DNA from: Parietaria judaica
Taxonomy: Eukaryota > Streptophyta > Magnoliopsida > Rosales > Urticaceae
DNA: 64,000 bases
Direction of reading: 5' to 3'
NCBI GenBank assembly: GCA_954871525.1
Contig: OX940860.1
Span: forward strand, 21,050,001 to 21,114,000
Shown: positions 46,301 to 56,410 of the stretch, piece after piece
Layout of the letters: every line of letters begins with the position of its first letter
How positions within the stretch are numbered: position 1 is the first letter of the stretch
Translations under genes and position numbers: made by a program
The notes under the pieces: generated by a model
What the model saw: only the letters and a program-made list of their open reading frames with translations
What the model was told of the DNA's origin: nothing
The model's database searches: none

Positions 46301-47309
46301 AAACCTGGATCCAAAAGACTGACGAGTCGTTTGGTCGGATTAAACAGGGAAGTAGGGTGTCCATAAGTGTGATAGGCTGTAGCTTGAAGTGCAGCGAGGA
46401 CACCGGGTGAATACAGATCTCACTACAGCATGAATAGTTTTCAAATGAAAAGATGAAATATGTCAAGACATGAATATATGTGATGTTTTGGAGCATTGAC
46501 TCCGATGCATGAATGATTGGGAGCATTGGCTCCAAGGCATGAATTATTGATATGTGTGGTCCTTGATGGACATTGATATGATTATATGGATCATTGTAAA
46601 TCATATGATGTTAATGTGTCATGTTATTCCAAGTGTTGATATTGGAAAAGAAAAGAATGTATGATGAAAAGAATGATTGAATGAGCTTTGATGACATACA
46701 TATATGCATGATTGACATATGTTTTTGTGAGAATAATGTCTGTACTCTTTGAGTGTAAGCTCACGTAATATGTGTTCATGTTGTAGGTAAGAAACTCATG
46801 GCGTGAATTTGTTATGGTGGACTCGCGAAGGAATGGTGATGCGCGCGGTGGTTATGGGTTAGGATGGGTAACCGCTAAAGTTTCCGCATGTTTTGATGAA
46901 CAAATTAATTGACGTATGTTTTAATAACTACGGTTTATGTTTTGGGATAAGGGTATTATATTACCTCCCTATGTTAAGAATTTACGTATGGAATGATTGT
47001 CTCGGGTTCATAAATCCAAGTTAACGAGTATGAACCATTATAATGGACTTTTCAAAAATGATTTTGGTAAACTATTTAACAAGCCTTCACAGTTTTAGGA
47101 AGGTCTCATGTTTTTCGAAGGTTTCTAAATAATGGTCTCTTATGAATATTTTATGCTGAAGTGTTGATCTTAAATTCTTAGGTGCACAAGTGAGATGATG
47201 TTTTCAAAAAAAAAAAAAACTTAATTGTCGTAACAAGGAGTTTTATAAAATCGTAAGAATGTAAGTAAGTTTTAAGACGTAACGATCGGCGCTAGGCCAG
47301 GTCGTTACA
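43388..47309. mobile_element. Solo LTR of a long-LTR (gypsy-type) retrotransposon, 3.9 kb
   Basis: It begins TGTGATGACCCGATTTTC and ends AGGTCGTTACA (TG...CA), flanked by TTAAA (43383-43387 and 47310-47314). No second internal copy of either end is seen, no primer-binding site and no gag-pol, so a solo LTR is the simplest reading. A 3.9-kb LTR suggests a Tat/Ogre/Retand-like gypsy lineage (inference). Open frames inside, such as 46179-46604, have no recognisable product. Confidence 0.72.
43575..43725. repeat. Minisatellite-like array in the solo LTR
   Basis: Six or so imperfect units built on CCCGCTATG(TTTG/CCG)CTAGTACTT, about 19-24 bases each. Units vary in length, giving CCGCTATGCCGCTAGTACT variants. 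Confidence 0.75.
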
Positions 47310-47314
47310 TTAAA

Positions 47315-49038
47315 CTTTAGGTATTTTCGTCGTCATTAACCCTACATATAAAGATAAGGATAGATTATTAAAATTTACATGTCGCTTTTTTTTCACCTCA
47401 TAAAAGATTGAATAAGCTTTACTACTTGTTGCCCCTACATAATTAAATAAAGACATCACCATCTATTGTCGTTCATTAATTAAGACATATTTTTCTGTAA
47501 TTATTAGATCACGACAAAAACCATGACACCACTGATAATAAAAGGTTTGTGAACAGAAACAATAATTGATCCTACTAAATATGATACAATTTAAAGGTAA
47601 ATGTTGTTCGTTGTGACGAGGATAATCTAATCTACAAAGTATATAATAATTTGATTTGATAAAAGCGTGAAAATAGACGTTGTATATATTATAAAGAGTA
47701 AATGAAGCAAATGTTCGGTTGTGATTTAAAGTTTGAAAAAAAATGTTCATTTCTATTATGGTAATCAAAACTAATAATTAATTGAAATATGGACTAATTT
47801 ACCTTTATAATTTTTGACGTGGGAGACATATTTTCAATATTTCTTTTTTCCGGAAAAAAAAATAAATTAAACGATGCTTTTGCATAAGTCACTCCTTTTG
47901 AGCAAGGTCGGCCCTGAGTTTGTCGTATTTAGTCACTCATAAGCTAAGTACATTTCAGTAGTTAATTTTTTTTTTATATTTAATTAAATATACAATAATA
48001 TATCTATAAAATTAGAGTCGTTAAAATCTAAGGGCTCGATGCGCGAACCTTGCTCGCCTATAGTCAAAGTCGGCCCTATTTTTGGGCTTTCATCCACCTA
48101 TTTTTGGCCAGAGTTAACGGGTAAGTTAACGACATTACGAGAATGGAGTGGTCAACTCATCAAATACAACTTTGAGTATTTTTGCCACCAAATTTTAAAC
48201 TTTGAGTACACGAGGGGTTCTTTGATTAAACTTTAGGTATTTTCGTCGTCATTAACCCTATATAAAGATAAGGATCGATTATTAAAATTTACATGTCGCT
48301 GTTTTTTCACCTAATAAAATGATTGAACAAGCTTAACTACTTGTTTGTTGCCCCTACATAATTAAATAAAGACATCACCATCTATTGTCGTTCATTAATT
48401 AAGACATATTTTTCTGTAATTATTAGATCACGACAAAAACCATGACACCACTAAACTAATCATAAAAGGTTTGTGAACAGAAAAAAATAATTGATCCTAC
48501 TAAATCTGATACAATTTAAAGGTAAATGTTGTTCGTTGTGACGAGGATAATCTAATCTACAAAGTATATAATAATTTGATTTGATAAAAGCGTGAAAATA
48601 GACGTTGTATATATTATAAAGAGTAAATGAAGCAAATGTTCGGTTGTGATTTAAAGTTTGAAAAAAAATGCTCATTTCTATTATGGTAATCAAAATCAAT
48701 AATTAATTGAAATATGGACTAATTTACCTTTATTATTTTTTGACGTGGGAGACATATTTTCAATATTTCTTTTTTCCGGAAAAAAAAAATTAAACGATGC
48801 TTTTGCATAAGTCACTCCTTTTGAGCAAGGTCGGCCCTGAGTTTGTCGTGTTTAGTCACTCATAATCTAAGTATATTTTGGGCCCTTACAGTAGTTAAAA
48901 TTATTTTTTTATATTTAATTAAATATACAATAATATATCTCTAAAATTAGAGTCGTTAAAATCTAAGGGCTCGATGCGCGAACCTTGCTCGCCTATAGTC
49001 AAAGTCGGCCCTATTTTTGGGCTTTCATCCACCTATTC
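47315..49038. repeat. Tandem duplication of about 0.9 kb
   Basis: 47340-48100 and 48255-49038 are nearly identical direct copies. The second copy is preceded by the MITE right arm (48107-48254), which corresponds to 43260-43387 plus 47315-47339 of the first. Each copy carries block S (47400-47620, 48345-48560) and ends ...GCTTTCATCCACCTATT. The LTR is present only in the first copy. Confidence 0.85.
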
Positions 49039-49915
49039 AGCAGGTATAAAAAATAACATTAAAATCGGACACTATCAGACTAAGATAACTCGATTGTCTC
49101 TAATAAAATAAAAAGAGCAAATGAAGTTTTAAGACAATGGAATGATGGCGGATAAAGTACCAATTCTTTCTCACTTTCACTTTCTCTAACACTTGCTCAC
49201 TCCTCTAGGCTTCTCGAACCTATCTCTTGTTTTGATTTATGGGATTTAACGCCTCTTGACTCCAGCGAGGCGCGGTGTGGTGTAGCATCATGACTCTGTC
49301 TCCAGAGAGGCAATGTAAGGAAGAAGGAAAAAAAAAAATCGAGATTCGATGAGGTAATAGCTTATGGTGAACCCTCAGGGCTAGCGTTTCGTCGATCAGC
49401 GGAAGCCGCTGAGAGCGAAGAGGAAGGCCTGCTCTGCTTAGATTACTCAATAGGCGTTGTTTACATCATATATGTGACATGGAAGTACGTTGCTGGAGAA
49501 GGGCAATAGGGCACATATATCTGTGGAAATAATAAAGAAAATTCATACACTTTTTTTATATTTACGCATTTTTTTTCCCCTAATGTTGAGCTTTAAATTT
49601 TAATCTCATAGCGGCTCGGATCCTCTTCTCCAGATTTCAGTATTATACGTATTCACAAGTTTTTTTGCAAGTTTGAGAATAAGTAGGAAGCAGACTAAGA
49701 GAAAGGAATGCGGGTTTGATGTCCAACACCGAGAATTAATAATGGATGGAATTTTTTGGAGTAATTAGTGCGACAGGAAATAATCTTGGCAAAAACGTGC
49801 GACTTTTCTCATTGCATACTTTTTATAAAGTAAATACGACTTCTTTCAATAATTAATAGTGCTGTTTTTAATTACTTATGATCAATATGATGATAAGAAC
49901 GAAAGCTAGAATCAA
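49039..49915. other. Non-coding interval upstream of peptide gene B
   Basis: 49210-49450 is GC-richer and contains a 76-codon minus-strand open frame with no recognised family; it may be a gene relic. The rest is AT-rich. The repeated array blocks found upstream of genes A and C are absent here. Confidence 0.4.
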
Positions 49916-49941
49916 ATGTACTGGCTCAGCCTTCCTATTTC

Positions 49942-49949
49942 TATAAATA
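49942..49949 (+). promoter_or_regulatory. TATA box of peptide gene B
   Basis: TATAAATA lies 87 bases before the ATG and is followed by CAAAAACCTCACA as in gene A. Confidence 0.7.
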
Positions 49950-50035
49950 GGTATCAAAAACCTCACACCATCACCACATCACAAACACTTCTCTCTATAT
50001 ATAGCGCACATTTCCTTTCAAATATTCCCAAGAAG

Positions 50036-50440
50036 ATGAGCATCAACATGGGAGCAATGCTGCTGCTGGTTGCGATCCTGAGCGTGAGCTTGGCTGCAGC
50101 TGCGCAGCCATCGGACAATCAGGACATTCTGATGGTGGTGGACAAACCACTGTCGCCGCTTGCGGATCTAGAGTATGGGAGTTTCCTCTTACCAGACGGG
50201 AAATCATTGACGCTCTCGCGGCAGCGTCAGCCAGGGAAGCTCGGGTGCAACGGACCAGGGGAGTGGTGTAATTTGGGAACCTGGTGCTGCGGATCGCTCA
50301 CGTGCTCCGACACAACTTTCGGAGGAACGTGCAGCCAGGTGCATTCTTGCACAGCGGCGGGCGGATTTTGCAGCCTTGTGGACTACAACTGCTGCTTTCC
50401 CTTGCGCTGCAACAGCCCCAACGGAGGCACTTGTAATTAA
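50036..50440 (+). CDS. Secreted 12-cysteine double-knottin-like peptide precursor (gene B)
   Basis: This intronless gene encodes 134 residues. The start is the ATG at 50036, matching gene A; an upstream in-frame ATG at 49916 precedes the TATA box and is not used. The signal peptide (1-23) is almost identical to gene A, and the pro-region (24-70) is very similar, ending SRQRQPGKLG. Cysteines at 71, 78, 84, 85, 90, 99 and 105, 112, 119, 120, 125, 133 give two modules of C-X6-C-X5/6-CC-X4-C-X7/8-C. Between the cysteines the mature part differs much more from gene A than the pre-pro part does. The 3' UTR shares GATGCCTAGCTTGACTAGC with gene A. Probably secreted; defence or signalling is inferred, not shown. 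Confidence 0.87.
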   Translation: MSINMGAMLLLVAILSVSLAAAAQPSDNQDILMVVDKPLSPLADLEYGSFLLPDGKSLTLSRQRQPGKLGCNGPGEWCNLGTWCCGSLTCSDTTFGGTCSQVHSCTAAGGFCSLVDYNCCFPLRCNSPNGGTCN

Positions 50441-51440
50441 TCAAGGCCTTCTGTTATAGTGATGATCAAAATGATGAAACCGATGATCATCCTTTCTATG
50501 TAAGTGTGTTTTTTAAGTGTTTGTGTGAGACCCCTGATAAGCTGGCTGCTAGATCCGGCTATATCTATGGGTGTTAATAAAATGGATGCAAATTCCATGT
50601 GTAATGTGAAATGTGATGATGATCATGCGAGATCAATGTTGTACGTGTGTATGATATGGCGATGCCTAGCTTGACTAGCACACATATGAATAATAGCCAT
50701 TGTTATTTGTTTTATACCGATTAAACTTTGAATTATTATTAAACCGTTCATTAACACCGAACGGTCAGTGGTATATGATATAATTATTAGACATATTTCA
50801 AGTCTATGTATTGAATATTATCGACTGATCTGGGCATTTAGTCCATGCAAAATCTCAGCTTTTTCTTGACTTCGTAGTTGAGATATATACAACTGTTAAG
50901 TTATATTTCCATGTTAATATGAGGATGTGATATATATAATTGGTCGAATTCAGAATATCAGGGAATATCTCTTGTTAATCTGCAAAAGCACAAACGAACT
51001 AACTACCGAATTTTGGAAATCATGCTCCGAATTATTACTGGCAAAGCTATGTAGACCCGAGCGGGGTCGGTAGACCCGAGCTGGGTCGGTCGCCCCCAGC
51101 GACTAAATAAAGATGTCTCTTAGAAATGCCTAATGGCTGTTCCGCTGATTGGAATAGAGTAATAGTTACATGTTCTACGTAAGACATAAAGTAACTACCT
51201 TTAAGATAGTACGAAATAACATAAAAACAGATTGATTAAAATTCAACTTCTACTCAAATTGTTTCTATTTTACATTTCCAAAAAAAATTGTTACTCGAGC
51301 TTCTTTACCCCTGGCCATGAACCTCCTTTGTATTTTTTAGTTGATTCTGGAGTGGTCAAATTAGACTTTGCCGATTTTATTACAACAGAGTCAATTTGAA
51401 CAATTATAACTTTACCTGATTTTAGGTGCGGTACGTCTTT
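50441..51440. other. 3' flank of peptide gene B
   Basis: The 3' UTR runs to about 50720; block T copy 3 is at 50940-51040. 51054-51092 has two near-repeats of GTAGACCCGAGC(G/T)GGGTCGGT. A 66-codon minus-strand frame at 51291-51491 has no recognised product. Confidence 0.45.
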
Positions 51441-51441
51441 G

Positions 51442-51577
51442 GCTATGGATTTTCGAATTAAGAGATATATTGAGAGATCAAGAATTCTCACTATTTCTTA
51501 GATTCATGGGTTATGGATTTTCGAATTGAGAGAGATATTGAGAGATTAAGAATTCTCACTATTTCTTAGATTCATGG
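51442..51577. repeat. 68-bp tandem duplication
   Basis: 51442-51509 and 51510-51577 are adjacent direct copies (each starts G(C/T)TATGGATTTTCGAATT and ends TAGATTCATGG) with only a few mismatches. A further short duplication (TTATTCCTAACTTTTTATAG) occurs at about 51670 and 51718. Confidence 0.85.
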
Positions 51578-52200
51578 ACCCAATTAAATTCAGTGGTATC
51601 TTTCATTCATATTTTTTTTCCATCAAGAACGTTTTATAAAACTCTTCTCGAGAATCCATACATCCCTTATTTATTCCTAACTTTTTATAGACCAAGTTTT
51701 TTTATTATCTCTTATTTATTCCTAACTTTTTATAGACCAAGTTAGGAACAAGTTAGGAACAAGAAGACTTCATCGGCAATATCGACAGATTACCTTGATT
51801 CGAGTCTGTTATTTTGTATGTAAATATATGCTTACGGTTTAAAAAATATTATATATATAATATATAGGTATATTAATGTTTCAGATAATTACCAATTTGT
51901 ACGTTTGGCTTTAGTGGTAATGCCTGCAATGTGAACTATCAATTAATAACTTAAAAGATGTAAAAAAAAAATCGAAATTCAATTTTTTTTTTAAGAACCT
52001 AAAATCTTATGACGATAATGACAATTGTTATGAACAATTTTTATATCAAGAAAATTTATAGGAAACAATTATAGCGCAGAATATATAACTAATTTCACTA
52101 TCTCGTTATCTTAAAATGACAATTTATTTTTTCGCCTCCCCAATGAACTTTTTAGGCTTCGCTACGTGTGTAGTAATTTTCAATTTTTTAATTTTCTAAT
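51578..52200. other. AT-rich non-coding interval
   Basis: No gene or clear transposon terminus is seen. Confidence 0.4.
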
Positions 52201-53465
52201 TAAGAATTAGTTCTCATTATGCGTATTTTTTTACTTATTAAAAATATGGGCTTAAAGGCAAAAGTCAAAGCTTATTGGTCAAAGTCAAAGCCCATCGGAC
52301 GGGGTCTAGAAGAAGAAGCCCCAAAAGACGGAGTCCATAAGCAGAAGACAACCTTAAAGGACACCCGACAAGGTACTAACTCAGTGTGTGCATTATCGTT
52401 TAATTAGTGCAAGGATTCAAGCTTGTCTTCTCTTTCCTCGTGATGTAGTTTCGGCAACGGTCTCCTTTTGGGAACTGACAACGGTGACCTAGAAAGAAGC
52501 CGAACTACCCGGCATGGAGCAGACGACCTTAGAAGAGCCTCGGCGAGGTAATGACAACCTTAGAAGGTTCTTGGCGACCCCAAATGGCAGCCACAGAAGT
52601 CACTGATGACCATATCACTGAGGCAAGCTCTCCACGCGACCTTCTCAACATGGCAAGATCTCCATGCGACCCTTTCGACGAGGCAAGCCCTCTAGGAGAC
52701 CCTCTCGACAAGGTAAGCTCTCAAGTCGACCCTCTCACGCGAGCTCCTCTGACGACGACGACCTATCTTTGACCTAGTCATCGATTACGTCCTCGTCCAA
52801 GCAAGCTCCCCTGACGACGACGACCTCCCTTGGACCAAGTCAATGTCAAGGTCATCAACACGGCGAGCCCCCACCGACGACGTGCAGTCCCTCACCTACA
52901 AGACTTGACAAGGCATAGATTCACAACAAATTCAAGAAACAGGACAATCCAAACTCACTGGGACATTAAGGACGCTTTAAAATTAGGATCCGACAAACAA
53001 GCTCGCGGAACCCCCGAAGGACTCCGAGGCGACAGACAAGCTAAACTCACCCGGCGATATGACCTGCGTGGCAAGGCAGCCCGACGAGCTTCCCATGCAA
53101 CAAGACCACTAATTTTGGGGGTGAATAATAAGGGAATATTATCTTTAGATGTCTCCAAAAGGTGAAAAAATGGTTACACTTTTATTCTAAGCCTCATTCT
53201 CCACATTTCACACGTAATTTTCTCCAAAGCTTCTCTCTCTCTCGTCGCTTACAGGAGGCGAGGGACTTGCTTGCCAATGGTCCTCGTCAGGTGTCACGTT
53301 CTCGAGTCAGAGCTCGACAGAGACTTAGTTCCGGACGCATCTGTCGCTTCGACGCCCGCCAGGGATTCGAGTTATACCTCGACCCAGGACTGGTCTCGGT
53401 CTACCTTCTCTGGAGCTCATCACCCTCGTCGGTAATACCCTCACCATAAGCCACAGATGGGCTTA
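52200..53465. mobile_element. GC-rich insert, probable LTR-retrotransposon (solo LTR) remnant
   Basis: A 1.2-kb GC-rich island in AT-rich DNA, with no conserved coding. 52620-52740 contains about four imperfect units of a roughly 30-bp repeat (GAGGCAAGCTCTCCACGCGA type) and GACGACGACGACCT occurs twice. After it the sequence resumes as array block (GCATGGATGGGCTTTTTCAG, also at 56660 and 11200), so it is an insertion into the array. Exact termini are not identified. Confidence 0.4.
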
Positions 53466-53977
53466 ATTGAAACTCGTGACGATTTCTGAGCATGGATGGG
53501 CTTTTTCAGTCCCGATCACAATTTTTAAATTTTGTAGTGCATTGAGTGTAACTTTTTTTATTATTATTATTTTCACTTCTTCTTATTTTTCGTCAAATTC
53601 AAAATAGCGAAGATGTTAGATAGTTGGATGAGCACATAAATGTGCATTTTATGTACGATTTGGTAAAATTATCCTAAAAATTTGGCCGTCTGTCAATGAA
53701 ACTCTTCATATTTGTTGAATTTGAATACTTCTGTCATATTTTTTCACTTTAAATCATTATCTGTTTAATTAATCAAAGTTTATATACTTCTACCAGAATT
53801 ATCCTTCCACTTTTTGTTCAATAACATCGACAAAATCTGTCGTGTTTTGTCCTCTACTAAAATAGTGAATGGTGTACTAATCATCGAATGAGTCCAATTA
53901 TTGATAAATTATATATCGAGGCATTCATTATAGTTGGGGATTATCTACAATATATATAATCTCAGAATCACTTAGAT
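53466..53977. repeat. Array blocks, distal cluster, left part
   Basis: 53490-53815 matches 56660-56990 (GATGTTAGATAGTTGGATGAG). 53815-53977 is the distal block, continuing at 55653 after the hAT insertion. Confidence 0.6.
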
Positions 53978-54383
53978 CAAGGTATAAAATTTCGCGAATT
54001 TCCATGCGAAATTCGCTCGAAATTCGTTTTTCGAGGAAATGCGGTTCGAAATTCGTGCCCTTTCGCTGTCGTTTTACCAAATTTCGCGAAATTCGCATGG
54101 GCTCGGGTGTGGAAAATCTTTTGTCGTTTTTTAGTGTGAAAATTGCGAAATTTGATTGGAATTTCGGTAAAAATCATATTTTTGGTAGATTTCGGCAAAA
54201 ATACCAATTAAACTTTCGGCAAAAATAATTATACTCACACAAGAGCCACTCCACCCCGTCCCGTCCAGCCGGTCGGACGGACAGCGGCGGCGCGCGCGTG
54301 TGGTGGTGTAACATTTGTGTGAGTCCTCCCCCATACATAAAATCCTATGACCCAAAGGGTCCAAGTCATTGTCCCTAATATTT

Positions 54384-54428
54384 GGTATATAAACATCACT
54401 AAACTCTTGTCATCTATCAATGTGGGAC
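54384..54428 (-). promoter_or_regulatory. U6-like snRNA promoter layout, second copy
   Basis: On the minus strand, GTCCCACATTG (54418-54428), a 24-nt spacer, then TTTATATACC (54384-54393). Elements and spacing are identical to the copy at 10021-10065; the surrounding sequence is about 90% alike by eye. Confidence 0.5.
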
Positions 54429-54752
54429 TTTTTGTTATTCATTCAACTAATATCACACCTTCACACTTAACATACACATACACTTCACCTAATAATTTAA
54501 CTTAATATTATACACTTCAAGTAATATTATACACTTAGCATACATATTAACTTCACCTAACATACATATACGCTTAATATAAATATTCATTTAATATTAT
54601 ACACTTCAACTAATATTAAATTTGTTAACATACATATACAATTAGCATGCATATTCACTTAATATTACACACTTAATTAACATACATATTAACTTCACAT
54701 AATAATTTGACTTAATATTATACACTTCAACTAATAAAGTGACTTAATAATT

Positions 54753-55363
54753 TAGGGGTAAAACCGGTACCGATAATCGGTAAATTAGCTTTTTTTGGTA
54801 TTGGTATTGAAAAATCGAGATATTTTTTTTGGTATTGGTATTGGTATCGGTTCTAAAATTTCTTGATTTTTATCAAACCGAGACCGAAACTGAGAAAAAA
54901 GAAAAGAAAACCGATAAATAAACTGAGACATAAATCGGGAATAATGTGGGGCAAAATCCAAAAATAATACAAACTACCATGTTCGAAATTCGGATTCCGA
55001 AGTATAAAAATACATGTCTAATACATAAAAACATCAAACATAATTAAATGACATGTAGTTCACTAATTTTATAAGAGAGTGCCTTAATTTTTGAATAAAA
55101 ATGACATGTAGTACACTCCAAAACGACATGTAGTTCACAACCGATACCGATATTCGAGAAATTTGGCTATCGGTATCAGAATTGGTATCGGTATTGGAAA
55201 CCGATAACCGATAAGTATCGGTTATCGGTATTGGAAACCGATAACCGATAAGTATCGGTTATCGGTTTTAAACTAAATTTATCAGTTTTTTTTATAAACC
55301 GATCCGGGATCGATACCGAAACCGATACGATACCGAGAAACGGTTACAAAATTTTCACCCCTA
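54753..55363. mobile_element. Nested hAT MITE, about 611 bp
   Basis: It starts TAGGGGTAAAACCGGTA and ends TTTTCACCCCTA, with dense ACCGATA / TATCGGT subterminal repeats including an adjacent duplicated unit at about 55195-55262. Flanks CTTAATAA and CTTAATAT suggest an imperfect duplication offset by two bases, so the ends may be off slightly. Confidence 0.65.
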
Positions 55364-55652
55364 CTTAATATTATATATTCACCTACATATTTAAGTTACA
55401 AATATCTTGTATTTATTAAATATGTAGTTTTGAACTTATATAAATATCTTGCTTAAATACTCAAATATTTTTTACAGAATATCCGTCGAAAACCCCATCG
55501 GCATGCGGTATGCATATGCGAAAAGTGCTGTATATGCGGCATGCGGTATGTCCTTTTTTTACAATTTGCCCATCGACATACCCATCGGCAAGTGATATAT
55601 CCGTAAAACGAAAAATGCGAAACGACATCGGCAAGCGGTATTTAAAACCTTG

Positions 55653-56155
55653 ACTTAGATAATATCAAAATTTTATCTTACAATCGCATGATATTATATA
55701 TACTTTTACAGCAGGTGTACCGTATACCAAAATTAATTATTTAGCTACCAATTATCAATTTTTTTATAGCACTATATTTAATTAGCGATTTAATGCTAGA
55801 GAAATTCTTTTTTAGAAAGAGTTAAAAAGCAGAAGATGGTGCATTATAACTTCTCTGTGGCTGGGGTGCAGAGAGGTACGGCAGGACATTTATGTATCAC
55901 TAATCATCGACTGAGTCCAAATCCAATTATTGTGTGATGAGGCTGAACTGCTTGGTGATATGTTGCAAGATTTCCTGGACCATGAAATTAATCTCCTGGA
56001 CCATGAAACAACTGGCTTTAATAATTTAGGTTAGATTTGGAGATCAGCAAGCAGTGACGTCGTTTTAGCACATAAATGTGTATCTTATGTATGATTTGGT
56101 AGCACTGTCTTAAAATTTTAGTCAACGTCTGTCAAAAAATTGAATAAAAAAATGA
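55653..56155. repeat. Array distal and proximal blocks
   Basis: Distal block end (GCAGGTGTACCGTATACC at about 55712) and proximal block (paired CTGGACCATGAAA, CAGTGACGTCGTT). 55958-56155 is closely similar to 14200-14397, up to the same LTR insertion point. Confidence 0.65.
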
Positions 56156-56410
56156 AACTCTTGTTATAAAAATAATGTGATAATAGACAGCATATGAACA
56201 AATAAAGAGAATGAGGAGAATTATATTGCTTGTATTTTTCATTCTTTACAATAGCTTCTATTTTTGAGTTACAAATGTACAATAAAAAGGCATAGCCTTA
56301 ATGAGAATAAATACAATATAAGTTTATCTAGACATTAATATGGGAATGGAAAACATAAAAGACATGTAACATAAAACTAGAGGTTACACCACACAAAGAG
56401 TCATGTTAGA
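56156..56410 (-). mobile_element. Truncated copy of the 309-bp LTR at the same site as at 14398
   Basis: It starts TGTTATAAAAATAATGTG after AAACTCT exactly as at 14398, and is nearly identical to it for about 250 bp, then breaks off at GAGTCATGTTAGATTTC. The shared insertion point shows the LTR was present before this block was duplicated. Confidence 0.8.

Larger units (their letters stand above)
42946..47339. mobile_element. Mutator-like MITE (GGGTTAATGAC family), copy 3, split by an LTR
   Basis: 42946-43387 and 47315-47339 together match copies 1 and 2. The left terminus is eroded (CAAAAATATTCAAATTTTGG). It is interrupted in its right arm by the solo LTR at 43388-47309, whose TTAAA duplication sits within the arm. 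A second copy of the right arm without the LTR is at 48107-48254. Confidence 0.8.
53978..55652. mobile_element. Non-autonomous hAT element, 1,675 bp, with nested hAT insert
   Basis: Termini CAAGGTATAAAATTTCG and GGTATTTAAAACCTTG are flanked by a perfect 8-bp duplication, ACTTAGAT (53970-53977 and 55653-55660). The uninterrupted sequence exists at 14965-14985, a paralogous empty site. The subterminal zone is full of CGCGAAATTCG. Its interior (54200-54760) is the inverse of 9790-10230, including the snRNA-like promoter block. A second hAT element sits at 54753-55363. Confidence 0.88.

Noticed and set aside
46179..46604. 141-codon minus-strand frame as a gene
   Set aside because: It lies inside the 3.9-kb solo LTR, has low-complexity repeats of ATYGxAxxMLxI type caused by tandem DNA words, and matches no family.
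43388..47309. A complete non-autonomous LTR retrotransposon with two LTRs
   Set aside because: No internal copy of the terminal sequences, primer-binding site or polypurine tract was seen; a solo LTR explains it better.
49916..50035. N-terminal extension of peptide gene B from the ATG at 49916
   Set aside because: This ATG lies upstream of the TATA box at 49942 and is not shared by gene A; the ATG at 50036 starts the conserved signal peptide.
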